A DNA stretch of 64,000 nt from Xanthobacteraceae bacterium (GTDB lineage Bacteria; Pseudomonadota; Alphaproteobacteria; Rhizobiales; Xanthobacteraceae), in NCBI GenBank assembly GCA_019635585.1, contig JAHBZE010000002.1, positions 186,001-250,000 of the forward strand. The letters are read 5' to 3'. Under the pieces are notes generated by a model. That model saw only the letters and a program-made list of their open reading frames with translations. It searched no databases and was not told the origin of the DNA. Position numbers and translations under genes: made by a program. The stretch's first letter is position 1. The number at the start of each line of letters is the position of its first letter. Of the stretch, positions 9,220 to 19,069 are shown one piece after another.

Positions 9220-11211
9220 ATGCGACCGCGATTCGGCCGCGTCATTGCAGCCATAATCCTTGCCGCCGCGCTGTTCGTGCCCCTCTCGCATGCGCAGTCG
9301 ACGGGCGATGCTGCGGCTATCAAGAAAGCCCTTGCGCAGCTGAAAGACGGCAACTTCGCCCAGGCAACCTCCCTCGCCGCCGGCCTGAGCGATCCGGTCG
9401 CACGCGACCTCATGACCTGGCTTGCGATCCGCTACACGCCCAAGGATGTCGGCTTCGACCGGACCCAGGACTTCATCCGCCGACACCCTAATTGGCCGAG
9501 CATGGCGCTTCTGAAGCGCCGGGCTGAGAACCTCCTGCTCTCCGAAAAGCGCGATCCGAAGGAAATTCTCGGCTATTTCGGCAATTCGCAGCCTGTCTCC
9601 GGCGAAGGCATGGTGGCGCTTGCCCGCGCATTGCTGGCCTCCGGCAATCAAGCCCACGCCGTTCCGTGGCTGCGGCGGGCGTGGCGCGAGGAAGAATTGT
9701 CGATGACTCTCGAGCAGGAAATCATCGGGCAGAACGGCAGCCTCCTGAACGCGGCGGACCATAAGGCCCGCGCTGACCGCCTGTTTTACCTCGAGAAGTT
9801 TGACGCCGCGCAACGCAACGCGGAGCGCGCCGGCAAGGATTTCGCCGCGCTCAGCAAGGCGCGAAACGCAGCACTGCAGCGCAACGGCAACGCGAATGCG
9901 CTGCTCAACGCCGTGCCTGCGTCGCAGCGCAAGGATCCGAGCTATCTTTACGCGAGAGCCTATCTGAAACGCCGTGGCGACGATCCGAAAGCCGCCGCCC
10001 AGTTGCTGCTGCAAGCGGGGCACATCGCACCGAATACGCCGGATGCCGATGACTGGTGGCGCGAACGACGGCTACTCGTCCGTGCGCTTCTCGACGACAA
10101 GCAGTATCAACTCGCCTATCGCGTGGCGGCCGCGGCGGTGCTGCCCGAGAACGATATTCTCAAGGCCGACATTCATTTCACCGCCGGATGGGTCGCGCTT
10201 CGTTATCTCAAAGATGCCGCGACCGCGAAGAAACATTTCGTACAGGACGTCGGCACGCCGCAGCCGTTCTATATCGCCCGCGCGCTCTACTGGCAGGGCC
10301 GCGCCGCCGAAGCGCTCCACGATCCGATCGGCGCACGCGCGGCCTATACGCTGGCCGCCCGCCATCATCTCGCGTTTTACGGTCAGCTCGCCCGCGCCAA
10401 GCTGAACATGAATCAGCTTCCCTTCCGCGCGATGCCCCACGTCTCCGATGCAGAGCGCAATGCCTTCAATGCCAATCCGGTCTCGCGCGTTTTGAAGTTG
10501 CTCTACGAAGCCGACGCCGACGACCTCGTGATCCCGGTCCACATGGACATGATCGACAAAACGCCGACGGCGGCGACTGCGGCGCTGCTCGCGGAAATCG
10601 CGAGCGCGCACAAGGATACGCGCGCGCTTGTGATCGTCGGCAAACAGGGCCTCGATCGTGGGCTCCCGGTCGATGCCATCGCCTTCCCGCTCACCGGCAT
10701 CCCGAACTACAATCATCTTGGACCGCCGATCGAGAAGGCGGTCATCTACGCGATCTCGCGGCAGGAGAGCGAATTCCAGCCTTATGTGGTCTCGCCTGCC
10801 AAAGCCTATGGCCTGATGCAGGTGATCCGTCCTACGGGGGCTGCGATCGCGCGGCGCATCGGGGTGGCATTCGACTTCAATCGCTTGCAGGGCGACCCGG
10901 TTTACAACGTGACGCTAGGCTCCGCCGAACTCGGCCAACTCGCGCAAAACTTCAATGGCTCCTACGTGCTGACCTTCATCGGCTACAACGCCGGCCCCGG
11001 CCGCGCTAGGCAATGGGTCGATCTGCGAGGCGACCCGCGCGGCGGCCAAACCGAAGCAATCCTCGATTGGGTGGAGCGCATCCCCTTCACCGAGACGCGC
11101 CTTTACGTGCTGCGCGTGCTCGAGAACCTGCAGGTCTACCGCGCGCTTCTCACCAAGAAGCATGTCATTGAAATAGAAACCGACCTCGCGCGCGGCAACA
11201 ACGCCGGCTAA
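9220..11211 (+). CDS. Soluble lytic murein transglycosylase (Slt70-like)
   Basis: This periplasmic enzyme cleaves peptidoglycan glycan strands with formation of 1,6-anhydromuramyl ends. The 663-residue precursor has a signal peptide (residues 1-24, cleavage after SHA), a long alpha-helical superhelix, and a C-terminal SLT domain with AISRQESEFQPYVVSPAKAY (catalytic Glu in RQESEF), YGLMQVIRPTG and FIGYNAGPGRA. The ATG at 9220 follows AGGGAGA at 5 bases; an earlier in-frame ATG at 9148 has no such site and would bury the signal peptide. It converges with the next gene with only 3 bases between. Confidence 0.93.
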   Translation: MRPRFGRVIAAIILAAALFVPLSHAQSTGDAAAIKKALAQLKDGNFAQATSLAAGLSDPVARDLMTWLAIRYTPKDVGFDRTQDFIRRHPNWPSMALLKRRAENLLLSEKRDPKEILGYFGNSQPVSGEGMVALARALLASGNQAHAVPWLRRAWREEELSMTLEQEIIGQNGSLLNAADHKARADRLFYLEKFDAAQRNAERAGKDFAALSKARNAALQRNGNANALLNAVPASQRKDPSYLYARAYLKRRGDDPKAAAQLLLQAGHIAPNTPDADDWWRERRLLVRALLDDKQYQLAYRVAAAAVLPENDILKADIHFTAGWVALRYLKDAATAKKHFVQDVGTPQPFYIARALYWQGRAAEALHDPIGARAAYTLAARHHLAFYGQLARAKLNMNQLPFRAMPHVSDAERNAFNANPVSRVLKLLYEADADDLVIPVHMDMIDKTPTAATAALLAEIASAHKDTRALVIVGKQGLDRGLPVDAIAFPLTGIPNYNHLGPPIEKAVIYAISRQESEFQPYVVSPAKAYGLMQVIRPTGAAIARRIGVAFDFNRLQGDPVYNVTLGSAELGQLAQNFNGSYVLTFIGYNAGPGRARQWVDLRGDPRGGQTEAILDWVERIPFTETRLYVLRVLENLQVYRALLTKKHVIEIETDLARGNNAG

Positions 11212-11214
11212 CCG

Positions 11215-11706
11215 CTATTTCAGCACGACGTTGAATTTCTGCTCTGCGAGCTTCGTCTCGCCAGCGTAGAGCGTGATGCTCCATTCGCCCGGAACAAGCT
11301 CGCCCTTGGTTTCGAACTGAAAGCCTTCGTAAGAAACCTCGCCCGCGCGCACCGCGATTTTGCTCTCGGTTTCAAACAAGGTGTCGTTCTGTTCGTCCTT
11401 GATCCCTTTAGGCGGGAATTTGGTCACTACGCGAAGCTCGACTTCCTTGCCCTTCGGCGCGCCGTCGATCCGGAAGGTAAATCCGAATTCGGTGCCGAGT
11501 TTCGCGACGATGGTCGCAGTCTGCGAGACGAGTTTCTCGTCTTTCACGACATCGCGCCGGTTCTTGTCGTCCTTGGCGGCGAACTTGGAAGTGAATACGC
11601 CGTAGGAAAGCACCTGCGCCTTGAGTGCGTCCTGGGCGTACGAGGGCGCGGCAAGCGGCGCGCACAGAACGGCAATTCCAAACAATAGCTTCGCAATGGA
11701 TTTCAT
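11215..11706 (-). CDS. Exported protein of unknown function, DUF3859-like
   Basis: The 163-residue protein has a signal peptide ending SYA at residue 24 and then a beta-rich domain with ATIVAKLGTEFGFTFRIDG, VVTKFPPKGIKD and ELVPGEWSITLYAGETKLAE. From memory the order of these segments resembles DUF3859, but I cannot verify it. No catalytic residues are evident. It is expected in the periplasm. It stands between convergent slt and divergent hydrolase genes, so context gives no functional clue. Confidence 0.7.
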   Translation of the reverse strand: MKSIAKLLFGIAVLCAPLAAPSYAQDALKAQVLSYGVFTSKFAAKDDKNRRDVVKDEKLVSQTATIVAKLGTEFGFTFRIDGAPKGKEVELRVVTKFPPKGIKDEQNDTLFETESKIAVRAGEVSYEGFQFETKGELVPGEWSITLYAGETKLAEQKFNVVLK

Positions 11707-11775
11707 GTTTTCGTCTCTTCCGGTGGCGCGAAATGCGCGACGGAAAACGCTCGCACAAATTCTTCGGATTATTAA

Positions 11776-12657
11776 ATGACTAATATAATCAATGACTTAT
11801 ACCTTATCGCGAGCGACGGCCTGAAACTGCATGCGCTCGAGGCCGGGCCACGGGAGAAGACTCGCCTGCCGGTCGTTTGCCTTCCCGGACTTGCCCGCAC
11901 CAACGAGGATTTCCGCGAGCTGATCGAAGCGCTTGCCTTCGACGCGCAACATCCCCGTTACGTGCTCGCACTCTCCTCACGCGGCCGCGGCCGTTCCGGC
12001 CGGGATTCGAACCCGGACCATTATTCGGTGCCGGTCGAGTTGAATGACCTGCTCGCAGTGCTTGCTGAAACCGGAATCGAGCGCGCCATTTTCGTCGGCA
12101 CCTCGCGCGGCGGCATTCTTACGATGGCGCTGACCGCCGCGAAGCCGGAGGTCATCGCCGGTGCCGTGCTGAACGACATCGGCCCCGTACTCGACGTGCC
12201 AGGCATCGTCCGGATTCAGTCCTATGTTGGGAAACTGCCGAAGCCGAAGGACTGGGACGACGCCGTGAGGATTTTGAAGTCCGTCATGGAAAAGGAATTT
12301 CCCGCTTTTTCCGAAGCGGACTGGATGCGTTACGCGCGGCTCTCGTGGCACGAAACATCCGAAGGCATTACCGGCCGCACCGATCCCCAAATCTCGGTCA
12401 ATCTCGCCGAGATCGATACGAGCAAGCCCATACCTGCGGCGTGGCAACTCTTCGACGGGTTGAAAAAGACGCCGCTTCTCGTTTTCCGCGGAGAACATTC
12501 CGACCTCTTCTCACGCGGGACGGTTGCGGAGATGAAAGCGCGGCATCCGGATATGATCGCAATTGAAGTTGCCGGCGTCGGTCATCCGCCGGTGTTCTGG
12601 GACGAGAGCACAATCGCTCCTATTCGCGATTTCTGCCTGCGGTGCGACCGCGGCTGA
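11776..12657 (+). CDS. Alpha/beta hydrolase
   Basis: The 293-residue protein has the alpha/beta hydrolase layout: oxyanion segment VVCLPGLARTNEDF, SSRGRGRSGRD after strand 4, nucleophile elbow GTSRGG (Ser about 110), acid region VFRGEHSDLF and a histidine in VAGVGHPPVFW. All three catalytic residues are visible. It has no signal peptide, so it is cytoplasmic. The substrate is not evident; esters, lactones or haloalkanes are possible. It is a single gene between divergent and convergent neighbours. Confidence 0.88.
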   Translation: MTNIINDLYLIASDGLKLHALEAGPREKTRLPVVCLPGLARTNEDFRELIEALAFDAQHPRYVLALSSRGRGRSGRDSNPDHYSVPVELNDLLAVLAETGIERAIFVGTSRGGILTMALTAAKPEVIAGAVLNDIGPVLDVPGIVRIQSYVGKLPKPKDWDDAVRILKSVMEKEFPAFSEADWMRYARLSWHETSEGITGRTDPQISVNLAEIDTSKPIPAAWQLFDGLKKTPLLVFRGEHSDLFSRGTVAEMKARHPDMIAIEVAGVGHPPVFWDESTIAPIRDFCLRCDRG

Positions 12658-12710
12658 ACCCCCGGCGCAGAACAAGCCGCCCGCGCTCTTCGACGTCCAC
12701 TGCAATAAAC

Positions 12711-12739
12711 AAAAGCCCCGGCGGTTTCCCGCCGGGGCT
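12711..12739 (-). terminator. Rho-independent terminator of the porin gene
   Basis: A perfect 11-bp stem (AGCCCCGGCGG) with a 4-base loop lies 25 bases after the porin stop. On the minus strand it is followed by TTTTGTTT. On the plus strand there is no T-run, so it mainly serves the porin. Confidence 0.85.
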
Positions 12740-12763
12740 CTCTCCAATCAGACTTACGTCAGA

Positions 12764-13993
12764 TTAGAACGTACGGGTGATACGGAACCAGGTGGCGAGA
12801 CGATCGGTCTCGATCTGGTTGGCATCGATTTCCGTGTAGAGGACGTCGAGGGCCAGCGTCAGGTCCTTAACCGGGGACCAGGCGAGGCTGTGGCCGTACT
12901 GCACGACCTGCACGCCACCGAAGCCACCCGCGAAGCGGTTGTAGGCTTCGTTATAGCCAGCGTGGAAGGACGAACGCAGGGTCGGCGTCCAGAAGTGGCG
13001 GAACTGCACCATCATCGACGAAGCGTCGGTCTGGGTGCCAGCAATGCCACCAGCATAGTCGGTGACGAGAACCGTACCGACCGCACCACCGGCGAAGCCG
13101 AGGGTGACGCCGCCGATGCCGCCGTAGGGCGAGCCCGACAGGCCGGTGTATTCGGTCGCGCCTTCCGCGGTGACCGCTACGAACTTGATGGTGTCGCCAG
13201 CGCCCAGCATCGGGAGCTTGATTTCGACACCAGCACCAACTGCCCAACCCCAGTCATCGCGCGCGGGCGAGATGCTGTGGAAGCGCTGCTGATAGGTCGC
13301 AGCCATGACCTGGGCAGAACCCCAAGCCTGGTCGAGGCGGACGTTGCCGACGATGGCCGGCGATTCCTGCTGGATCGTCGCCGGCGAACCGAGAGCCGTC
13401 GTGGTCTGCTCTTCGAGCGAGATCGTCGCCGAGAGACCGTTGCCGAGGTTCGCGGTGTAGGCGAATACGTTCACCCAGTTCCACGGATTCGAAGCGGCCG
13501 ACAGCGTCAGGTAGTTCACGCCGAAGTCGAAGAACGAGTTCGCAGTACCAGCGGTGAAGCCGGCAAACTGAATGAACGCGTACTGAATGAACGCACCAGC
13601 GGTGATGGCGTTCGTGGCCGACGTGTCGCGCTGTTCGAAGCCACCGAGAATGTAGCTACGGAGCGTGCCGTAAGCGGTGTTCTGGCGGGCATCCAGCGAG
13701 ATGTAACCGCGCGAGCGCCACTGAAGATCAGTGTCGTCACGGTTCCAGGTCGGGCCGAACGTCAGCGTCGGGATCGCGCCGGAAGCATAGTAGCCCGCTT
13801 CCGCGAACACCAAGCCGCCGACCTTCAAGCAGATGTCAGTGCCGGGGATGTAGTAGAAACCCGGGCCGTACTGCGGGCAGATCTTCACGTAACCGACCGG
13901 CTTGGCCTTTACGGGAAGGTCCGCTGCCTGAGCCCCAGCCGAAGCCGCAAAAGCGACCGCGGTGCCGAGGATGAGGCTTTTCACCATTTTCAT
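12764..13993 (-). CDS. Porin, Rhizobiales type (Porin_2 family)
   Basis: This is an outer-membrane general diffusion porin. The 409-residue precursor has a signal peptide (cleavage after AQA, about residue 23), the hallmark YVKICPQYGPGFYYIPGTD and CLKVGG segments near the N terminus, which form a disulfide-bearing loop in this family, many amphipathic beta strands, and a C-terminal phenylalanine (WFRITRTF) suited for barrel assembly. A GGAGGT 5 bases before the ATG at 13993 fixes the start. A long open frame on the opposite strand (12563-14062) is a codon-usage shadow. It has a strong terminator and a long upstream region, suggesting high expression. Confidence 0.92.
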   Translation of the reverse strand: MKMVKSLILGTAVAFAASAGAQAADLPVKAKPVGYVKICPQYGPGFYYIPGTDICLKVGGLVFAEAGYYASGAIPTLTFGPTWNRDDTDLQWRSRGYISLDARQNTAYGTLRSYILGGFEQRDTSATNAITAGAFIQYAFIQFAGFTAGTANSFFDFGVNYLTLSAASNPWNWVNVFAYTANLGNGLSATISLEEQTTTALGSPATIQQESPAIVGNVRLDQAWGSAQVMAATYQQRFHSISPARDDWGWAVGAGVEIKLPMLGAGDTIKFVAVTAEGATEYTGLSGSPYGGIGGVTLGFAGGAVGTVLVTDYAGGIAGTQTDASSMMVQFRHFWTPTLRSSFHAGYNEAYNRFAGGFGGVQVVQYGHSLAWSPVKDLTLALDVLYTEIDANQIETDRLATWFRITRTF

Positions 13994-14464
13994 CGTGACC
14001 TCCAAAGAGTCTTTCTCTCTCAAACTTGCCTAGAGGAGCGGGTCTTTACTCCGGAGGGCTGACGCCCCTTAGAAAAAGTGCCCAAATTCCCCGCGAAACC
14101 ACCCGGACCGACTTTGCGACCGCCTCGAACTATTGGTCTGTTCGTACTCGAAACTGGCAATCGGCCGTCAAAACCGGACGGGTGCGACGCAAGGTTCCCC
14201 CCACTCGGGTCTCCCCCTCTGTCGCGAGGATCACCCTAGCGAATGGCCCTTCCCATTCAATTGGAATGACGCTTTTGGGGGCAGTAGGAACTCGCTTTCC
14301 GCGTTTGTGTTGCAGAATCGCCACGGTTATGATTTTGGAAAGCTAATAATTTCAATGACTTAGCGGAAGGCCGCCCAATATGCGTCAAGCGGGCCGTACC
14401 GGCCGGTAACGATGCGAAATGGGGTGAAACCAGCTCACCTCGCGAGCCCTGATTCTGGGCCGCC
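13994..14464 (-). promoter_or_regulatory. Gene-free porin upstream region with a candidate promoter
   Basis: This 471-base stretch has no credible gene. On the minus strand TTGAAA (14355-14350) and TCATAA (14332-14327) are exactly 17 bases apart, a plausible sigma-70 promoter that would leave a leader of about 330 bases before the porin ATG. Such long leaders in porin genes often carry small-RNA pairing sites, but I could not identify one. Confidence 0.35.
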
Positions 14465-15859
14465 TCAAGCCGAGGCACGCTTCCCGACATCGGCAAAGGG
14501 TTTCACGCCCTCGGAATCCGCTCTGGCTACCTCAAGCAGGGCTTCGACCGCGGCGTTCAATTCGGAAGCTCTTTTATTGAGCCCGCCCGCCAGTTCGAGC
14601 GCGGAGCGCGCTTCGGTCTCGGTCTTTGCGACAGAGCTTGCGACTCTTTGCATTGCATCGGCGACCGTATTGGCCTGATCCGAAGAGTAGCCGGTATTCT
14701 GCGCGATGCTGGACGTCGCATCCGCCTGCTGATCGACGGAACCGGAGAGCGCTTCGACCGTCTGCGCGATCCTGCCGATACTGTCGCCGCATGCGGCGAT
14801 CTGGTCCACGGACAGCCGCGTCGCTTCCTGGATCTTCGCGATCTGCTGACTGATCTCTTCGGTCGCGCGCGATGTCTGCGTGGAAAGCTGCTTAACTTCA
14901 TTCGCGACCACGGCGAAGCCCCTGCCCGCTTCGCCAGCGCGTGCGGCTTCGATAGTCGCGTTCAACGCAAGCAGATTGGTCTGGGACGCGATCTGCGAAA
15001 TCAGTCCGACGACCGAGCCTACCTTCTCGACGGATTCGGAGAGCGATTCCACGATGCCGTTCGCGCGGTTGGCGAGCCCTACCGCCTCCATCGCCATCTT
15101 CGCGCTACGTGCGGATTGCGCGCGGATTTCGCCGATCGCGCTCGATAGCTCTTCCGCCGCGCCTGCCATGTTATTCGCGTTCATCGCGCTGTTCTTGGCG
15201 ACGCTGCTGGCGAGACCGGCCTGCTCGTTGGAATCCTGCGCGAGGCTCGATAGCCGCTGCGAAGACGCACCGAACTCGCTGACCGTGTTCGCGATTGCGG
15301 TCCTCACTTCATCCATGGTTACGCCGAAACGGGAAATCGCCTCGCCCAGCCGGTCGCCGCGCACCTTGCTCTCGTTCACCGCAAGTTCGTTATGACAGAA
15401 GATCGCGTTGGCGTTGTCGAGCAGGGAGAGCCGCATCATTACGTCGCCGAGCAGCGCAACCTTGCGGCCCGAGTAGAAGTATTTTTTGCCGACGGCCAAA
15501 AAAAAGCTGCTCATCAATGCGCGAATGATCGTGGCGCGGGCCCGCATGTCGAGCGTGATATCGATCTCAAAGCGCGCCCGGTCGTAGGCGTCGGCAACCC
15601 AGGCCTCGTCGAACGGCCGGGTGCAGCTTCGTTCCATCGCATCGACCGCGAACCGCTTGATGTCCTCGCGATGCCGGTCAAGCGTCTTGGCATAAAGCGG
15701 CGTGACGCTCTCCGCATTGTCGATCATGCGGTCGATGGTCTTGCCGACCCACGGCCGCATCAGCGTCCAGATTTCGGCACGCAACGCGCGCTCGTTTTCG
15801 CTCTCCTCGGCGAAGCCGTAAAGTCCGAGCCGGACCTGAAATGCGGGAGGTATCTCCAC
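14465..15859 (-). CDS. Soluble methyl-accepting chemotaxis protein with globin-like sensor
   Basis: The 464-residue protein has no membrane helix and is therefore a cytoplasmic receptor. The C-terminal half has the MCP signalling hairpin ([31 protein letters not shown]). Residues 1-160 are helical; [20 protein letters not shown] followed by a short helix and an aromatic segment resembles protoglobin-type globin-coupled sensors. In my hand alignment the proximal haem histidine position is occupied by phenylalanine in DIKRF, so haem binding is uncertain. The signal would pass to CheA/CheW encoded elsewhere. Confidence 0.85.
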   Translation of the reverse strand: MEIPPAFQVRLGLYGFAEESENERALRAEIWTLMRPWVGKTIDRMIDNAESVTPLYAKTLDRHREDIKRFAVDAMERSCTRPFDEAWVADAYDRARFEIDITLDMRARATIIRALMSSFFLAVGKKYFYSGRKVALLGDVMMRLSLLDNANAIFCHNELAVNESKVRGDRLGEAISRFGVTMDEVRTAIANTVSEFGASSQRLSSLAQDSNEQAGLASSVAKNSAMNANNMAGAAEELSSAIGEIRAQSARSAKMAMEAVGLANRANGIVESLSESVEKVGSVVGLISQIASQTNLLALNATIEAARAGEAGRGFAVVANEVKQLSTQTSRATEEISQQIAKIQEATRLSVDQIAACGDSIGRIAQTVEALSGSVDQQADATSSIAQNTGYSSDQANTVADAMQRVASSVAKTETEARSALELAGGLNKRASELNAAVEALLEVARADSEGVKPFADVGKRASA

Positions 15860-15943
15860 TTCGCGCCTCTAGCCGAGATGCCGCGACTTTGCGCAATTCC
15901 ACTTTATAAAAGGTTTACGAGGACGGGTTCCGAAGTGCGGAAC

Positions 15944-17128
15944 TTAAGACTTTTCAAGCCTTTGCAGGAAAGTCTCGGTCGGATAGCCGTCGGGCAGCAG
16001 CCCGAATTTCACCTGCAAAATCCTGATTTGATCGCGCAGATCGAAATCGATTTGGCCCACAATATTGCTGACCGGATAACCTTTCGCGCGCATCAGCTTC
16101 TGCATACGGATGCGTTGCTCGCGATCGAGCGGAACCACTCCGGGCCACTTGCCGCGATATCCGCTCATTCCCCGCAGCCGGTCTGCGGCTCCCGCCACCG
16201 TCAAGGTGTAGGCGTCCGACAGATTGTAGCGCTTGATCGCCTCGTAATTGCCGGTCACGACAAAGCCCGGCCCGCTCGCTCCACTCGGAAAAAACAGGAT
16301 GCCGTCGCCGCTTACCGGAAATTTTCCGCCATCTGCACGGCGCACGCCGAGAGCGCTCCATTCGGAAAAACTCGCCCGGCTTCTGCGGTAGTCGAAGCCT
16401 TCCGGGATCGTGACTTCATAGCCCCACGGAATACCGCGATTCCAGCCGTTCTCTTTCAGGTAGTTCGCGATCGAGCCGAGCACGTCCGGCACATCGCTCC
16501 AGATGTCGCGCTTGCCGTCGCCGGAAAAATCCACCGCGAATTTCAGGAAGCTCGACGGAATAAATTGCGCTTGCCCCATCGCACCCGCCCATGAGCCCCG
16601 CATCTTCTCCCGCGTGATGTGCTCCTGTTGGAGAATTTCAAGCGCCGCGAGCAATTCGTTGCGAAAGAAGTCTTCGCGATAGCGCGCGTAAGCGAGCGTC
16701 GCGAGCGAACGGATCACATCCTTGCCGCCCGTAAACGAGCCGTATCCGGTCTCCAGTCCCCAGATCGCGACGACGACATTCTTGTCGACGCCATATTTTG
16801 CTTCGACCGCCGCGAGCGTTTGCGCCCAGCGCTCCGCATTTCGCTTGCCGCCGGCGATAAGCCCGCCGGTCAAGCGATTTTTCAGGTAATCGCCGATCGG
16901 CCGGTTATATTCGGGCTGGCTTTTTGTCAGCCGCAACACTTCGGGGTCCGGCACGATCCCGCGAAGCGCGCCGTCGAAAGTGGCGCGCGAGACGCCTCGC
17001 TTTTGCGCATCCGGCCAGAGCGACGAAAGGAATGAGCGAAATCCGGCGTCCGCCCCTTCCTGCGCACGCAAGGGAGAAGCGGCAACCACGAGGCAAAGAA
17101 ACAGAAATATGAGTCGGTTCCCGTACAT
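15944..17128 (-). CDS. Lytic murein transglycosylase, MltB family
   Basis: This periplasmic enzyme cuts glycan strands of peptidoglycan. The 394-residue precursor has a signal peptide (residues 1-22, cleavage after LRA), the catalytic glutamate in IWGLETGYGSFTG, the MltB motifs WAGAMGQAQFIPSSFLKFAVD and NYLKENGW, and a C-terminal peptidoglycan-binding domain (RIRMQKLMRAKGYPVSNIVG). There is no lipobox, so it is soluble rather than lipid-anchored. A short GTTCCG/CGGAAC hairpin without a T-run directly follows the stop. Confidence 0.93.
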   Translation of the reverse strand: MYGNRLIFLFLCLVVAASPLRAQEGADAGFRSFLSSLWPDAQKRGVSRATFDGALRGIVPDPEVLRLTKSQPEYNRPIGDYLKNRLTGGLIAGGKRNAERWAQTLAAVEAKYGVDKNVVVAIWGLETGYGSFTGGKDVIRSLATLAYARYREDFFRNELLAALEILQQEHITREKMRGSWAGAMGQAQFIPSSFLKFAVDFSGDGKRDIWSDVPDVLGSIANYLKENGWNRGIPWGYEVTIPEGFDYRRSRASFSEWSALGVRRADGGKFPVSGDGILFFPSGASGPGFVVTGNYEAIKRYNLSDAYTLTVAGAADRLRGMSGYRGKWPGVVPLDREQRIRMQKLMRAKGYPVSNIVGQIDFDLRDQIRILQVKFGLLPDGYPTETFLQRLEKS

Positions 17129-17236
17129 GCAATTTTTCTATCTTCCCCGGACGGGAACGCCAAATGGTTACCCGCTACGCCGGCTTCCGGTAAATTCGCG
17201 CTATAGTCGTTGCGGGAAAAATTCGGGCTGGATTCG

Positions 17237-19063
17237 ATGAGCGAGAGTTATTCGGTATCGCCGCCAAACCGGGCGCTGCAATCGGCGCTTCTCGTGCTCG
17301 CTTTCGCGCTGCTCGTGGCCGTGGTCGTCGGCTGCGCATGGCTCGTGCGGCAGCAGTCAGAGGACACCGCCGAAGTCCGCCGCGTATTGGAACTCCAGAA
17401 CGGCTATACACGGGTGCTTTCGATCCTGCAGGACGCCGAAACCGGCCAGCGCGGCTTCGTCCTCACGCAAGACGAAGCCTACCTGACGCCATACCGGCAG
17501 GCCGCCGCTAATTTCAGCGCCGAGATGGATGGGATCGAAAAGCTCCTGCGCCTCCCCGAACGCCGTCCCGAACTGCAGCGCCTCCGCGAGCTTGCCGACG
17601 TGAAGTTTGCCGAAATGAATGCGACCATCGAGCGGGTTCGCGCCAACGACATGGCTGGCGCTCTCCGGATTATCCGCAACAACAGCGGCAAGCTGGTGAT
17701 GGACGAAGTCCGCGCTTCGCTTGCGCGCATGATCGCCTTCGACGACCGCGTGTTGAAGGAAAATCTAGCCGAAGCCAACGAAAACGCCCGCTGGCTGCAA
17801 TGGGGCATTGCCGCCGCGATCGGTTTCGTTCTGCTACTGGCGTTCCTGGTGATCACCACGCAACGGAAGTATGCACTTTCGCTGATCGAACTGATCGACC
17901 AACGCGAACGGACCGAAGGCCGGATTCGGCAGATGCAGAAGATGCAGGCTATCGGCCAGCTCGCCGGCGGCATCGCGCACGACTTCAACAACATGCTTGC
18001 GATCATCATCGGCGCGTTGAGCCTGATGCAGAAGCGGCTTGCGCGCGGCGACACCGACGTCCTCCGCTATTCCGACGCGGCGATGGAAGGTGCGCAGCGC
18101 GCCGCCGTGCTGACGAGCCGGCTGCTCTCTTTTTCGCGCCAGCAGCCGCTGATGCCGATCACGCTCGATCTCAACAAATCCGTCGCGGGGATGTCGGAAT
18201 TGTTGCGGCGGACACTCGGCGAAAATATCCATATGGAAACGGTGCTCGCCGGCGGCCTGTGGCGCGCCCATACGGATCCGGGCGAACTCGAGAACGCGAT
18301 CATCAACCTTTGCGTGAACGCGCGCGACGCAATGCCCGAAGGCGGCAAACTCACCGTCGAAACCGCGAATTGCTATCTCGACGAAACTTATGCTGCCGAG
18401 CATCCGGAAGTGCCGGCCGGCCAGTATGTCATGATCGCCGTAACCGATACCGGCACCGGCATGTCGAAAGATGTAATTGCCCGCGCCTTCGATCCATTTT
18501 TCACCACGAAGCCGGCGGGCAAAGGCACCGGCCTCGGCCTTTCGCAGGTCTATGGCTTCGTGAAGCAGAGCGGCGGTCATGTGAAAATCTATTCGGAATC
18601 GCCGCAGGGCACGACCGTGAAGCTCTATTTGCCGCGCACGCACCGCGCGGAGACGCCCGCTCCCGCGCCGAAGCCGCCGGCGCCGCGCGGCGCTCCCGAT
18701 CAGGTAATTCTCGTAGTGGAAGACGAGGAGCGCGTCCGCAGCGTGAGCGTCGCGGCCCTTCGCGAGCTCGGCTACACGGTCGTTCACGCCGACTCCGGAG
18801 ACACCGCGCTCGCGAAGCTCAAGTCGCATCCGAGCGTGAGCCTGCTCTTCACCGATATCGTGATGCCGGGAATGAACGGCCGCGTCCTTGCGAACAACGC
18901 CCTGAAGGACTTCCCGAACCTGAAGGTGCTTTACACTACCGGCTACACACAGAACGCGGTGGTGCATAACGGCGTGGTCGATGCCGACGCCCAACTGATC
19001 GTAAAACCCTACACGGTCGATCAGCTTGCGCTGAAAGTCCGCGAGGTTCTGCAGACAAACTAG
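17237..19063 (+). CDS. Hybrid sensor histidine kinase with CHASE3 and receiver domains
   Basis: The 608-residue protein has two membrane helices (about 15-36 and 190-208) flanking a periplasmic CHASE3 domain, recognised by LQDAETGQRGFVLTQDEAYL. A phospho-acceptor histidine lies in LAGGIAHDFNNML (His248). The HATPase domain has NLCVNARDAMP, DTGTGMS and GTGLGLSQVYG. A C-terminal receiver domain carries the acidic pocket VVEDEERVR and phospho-aspartate in LLFTDIVMPGMNG. The ligand is unknown. No response regulator is adjacent, so phosphotransfer goes elsewhere. A TTG nine codons upstream is possible, but the ATG at 17237 is more usual. It ends 7 bases from a convergent gene. Confidence 0.92.
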   Translation: MSESYSVSPPNRALQSALLVLAFALLVAVVVGCAWLVRQQSEDTAEVRRVLELQNGYTRVLSILQDAETGQRGFVLTQDEAYLTPYRQAAANFSAEMDGIEKLLRLPERRPELQRLRELADVKFAEMNATIERVRANDMAGALRIIRNNSGKLVMDEVRASLARMIAFDDRVLKENLAEANENARWLQWGIAAAIGFVLLLAFLVITTQRKYALSLIELIDQRERTEGRIRQMQKMQAIGQLAGGIAHDFNNMLAIIIGALSLMQKRLARGDTDVLRYSDAAMEGAQRAAVLTSRLLSFSRQQPLMPITLDLNKSVAGMSELLRRTLGENIHMETVLAGGLWRAHTDPGELENAIINLCVNARDAMPEGGKLTVETANCYLDETYAAEHPEVPAGQYVMIAVTDTGTGMSKDVIARAFDPFFTTKPAGKGTGLGLSQVYGFVKQSGGHVKIYSESPQGTTVKLYLPRTHRAETPAPAPKPPAPRGAPDQVILVVEDEERVRSVSVAALRELGYTVVHADSGDTALAKLKSHPSVSLLFTDIVMPGMNGRVLANNALKDFPNLKVLYTTGYTQNAVVHNGVVDADAQLIVKPYTVDQLALKVREVLQTN

Positions 19064-19069
19064 CCTTCT

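Noticed and set aside
12563-14062. Open frame of 499 codons on the plus strand opposite the porin
   Set aside because: It mirrors porin codons in GC-rich DNA and shows no domain, signal or ribosome site. The porin on the other strand is certain.
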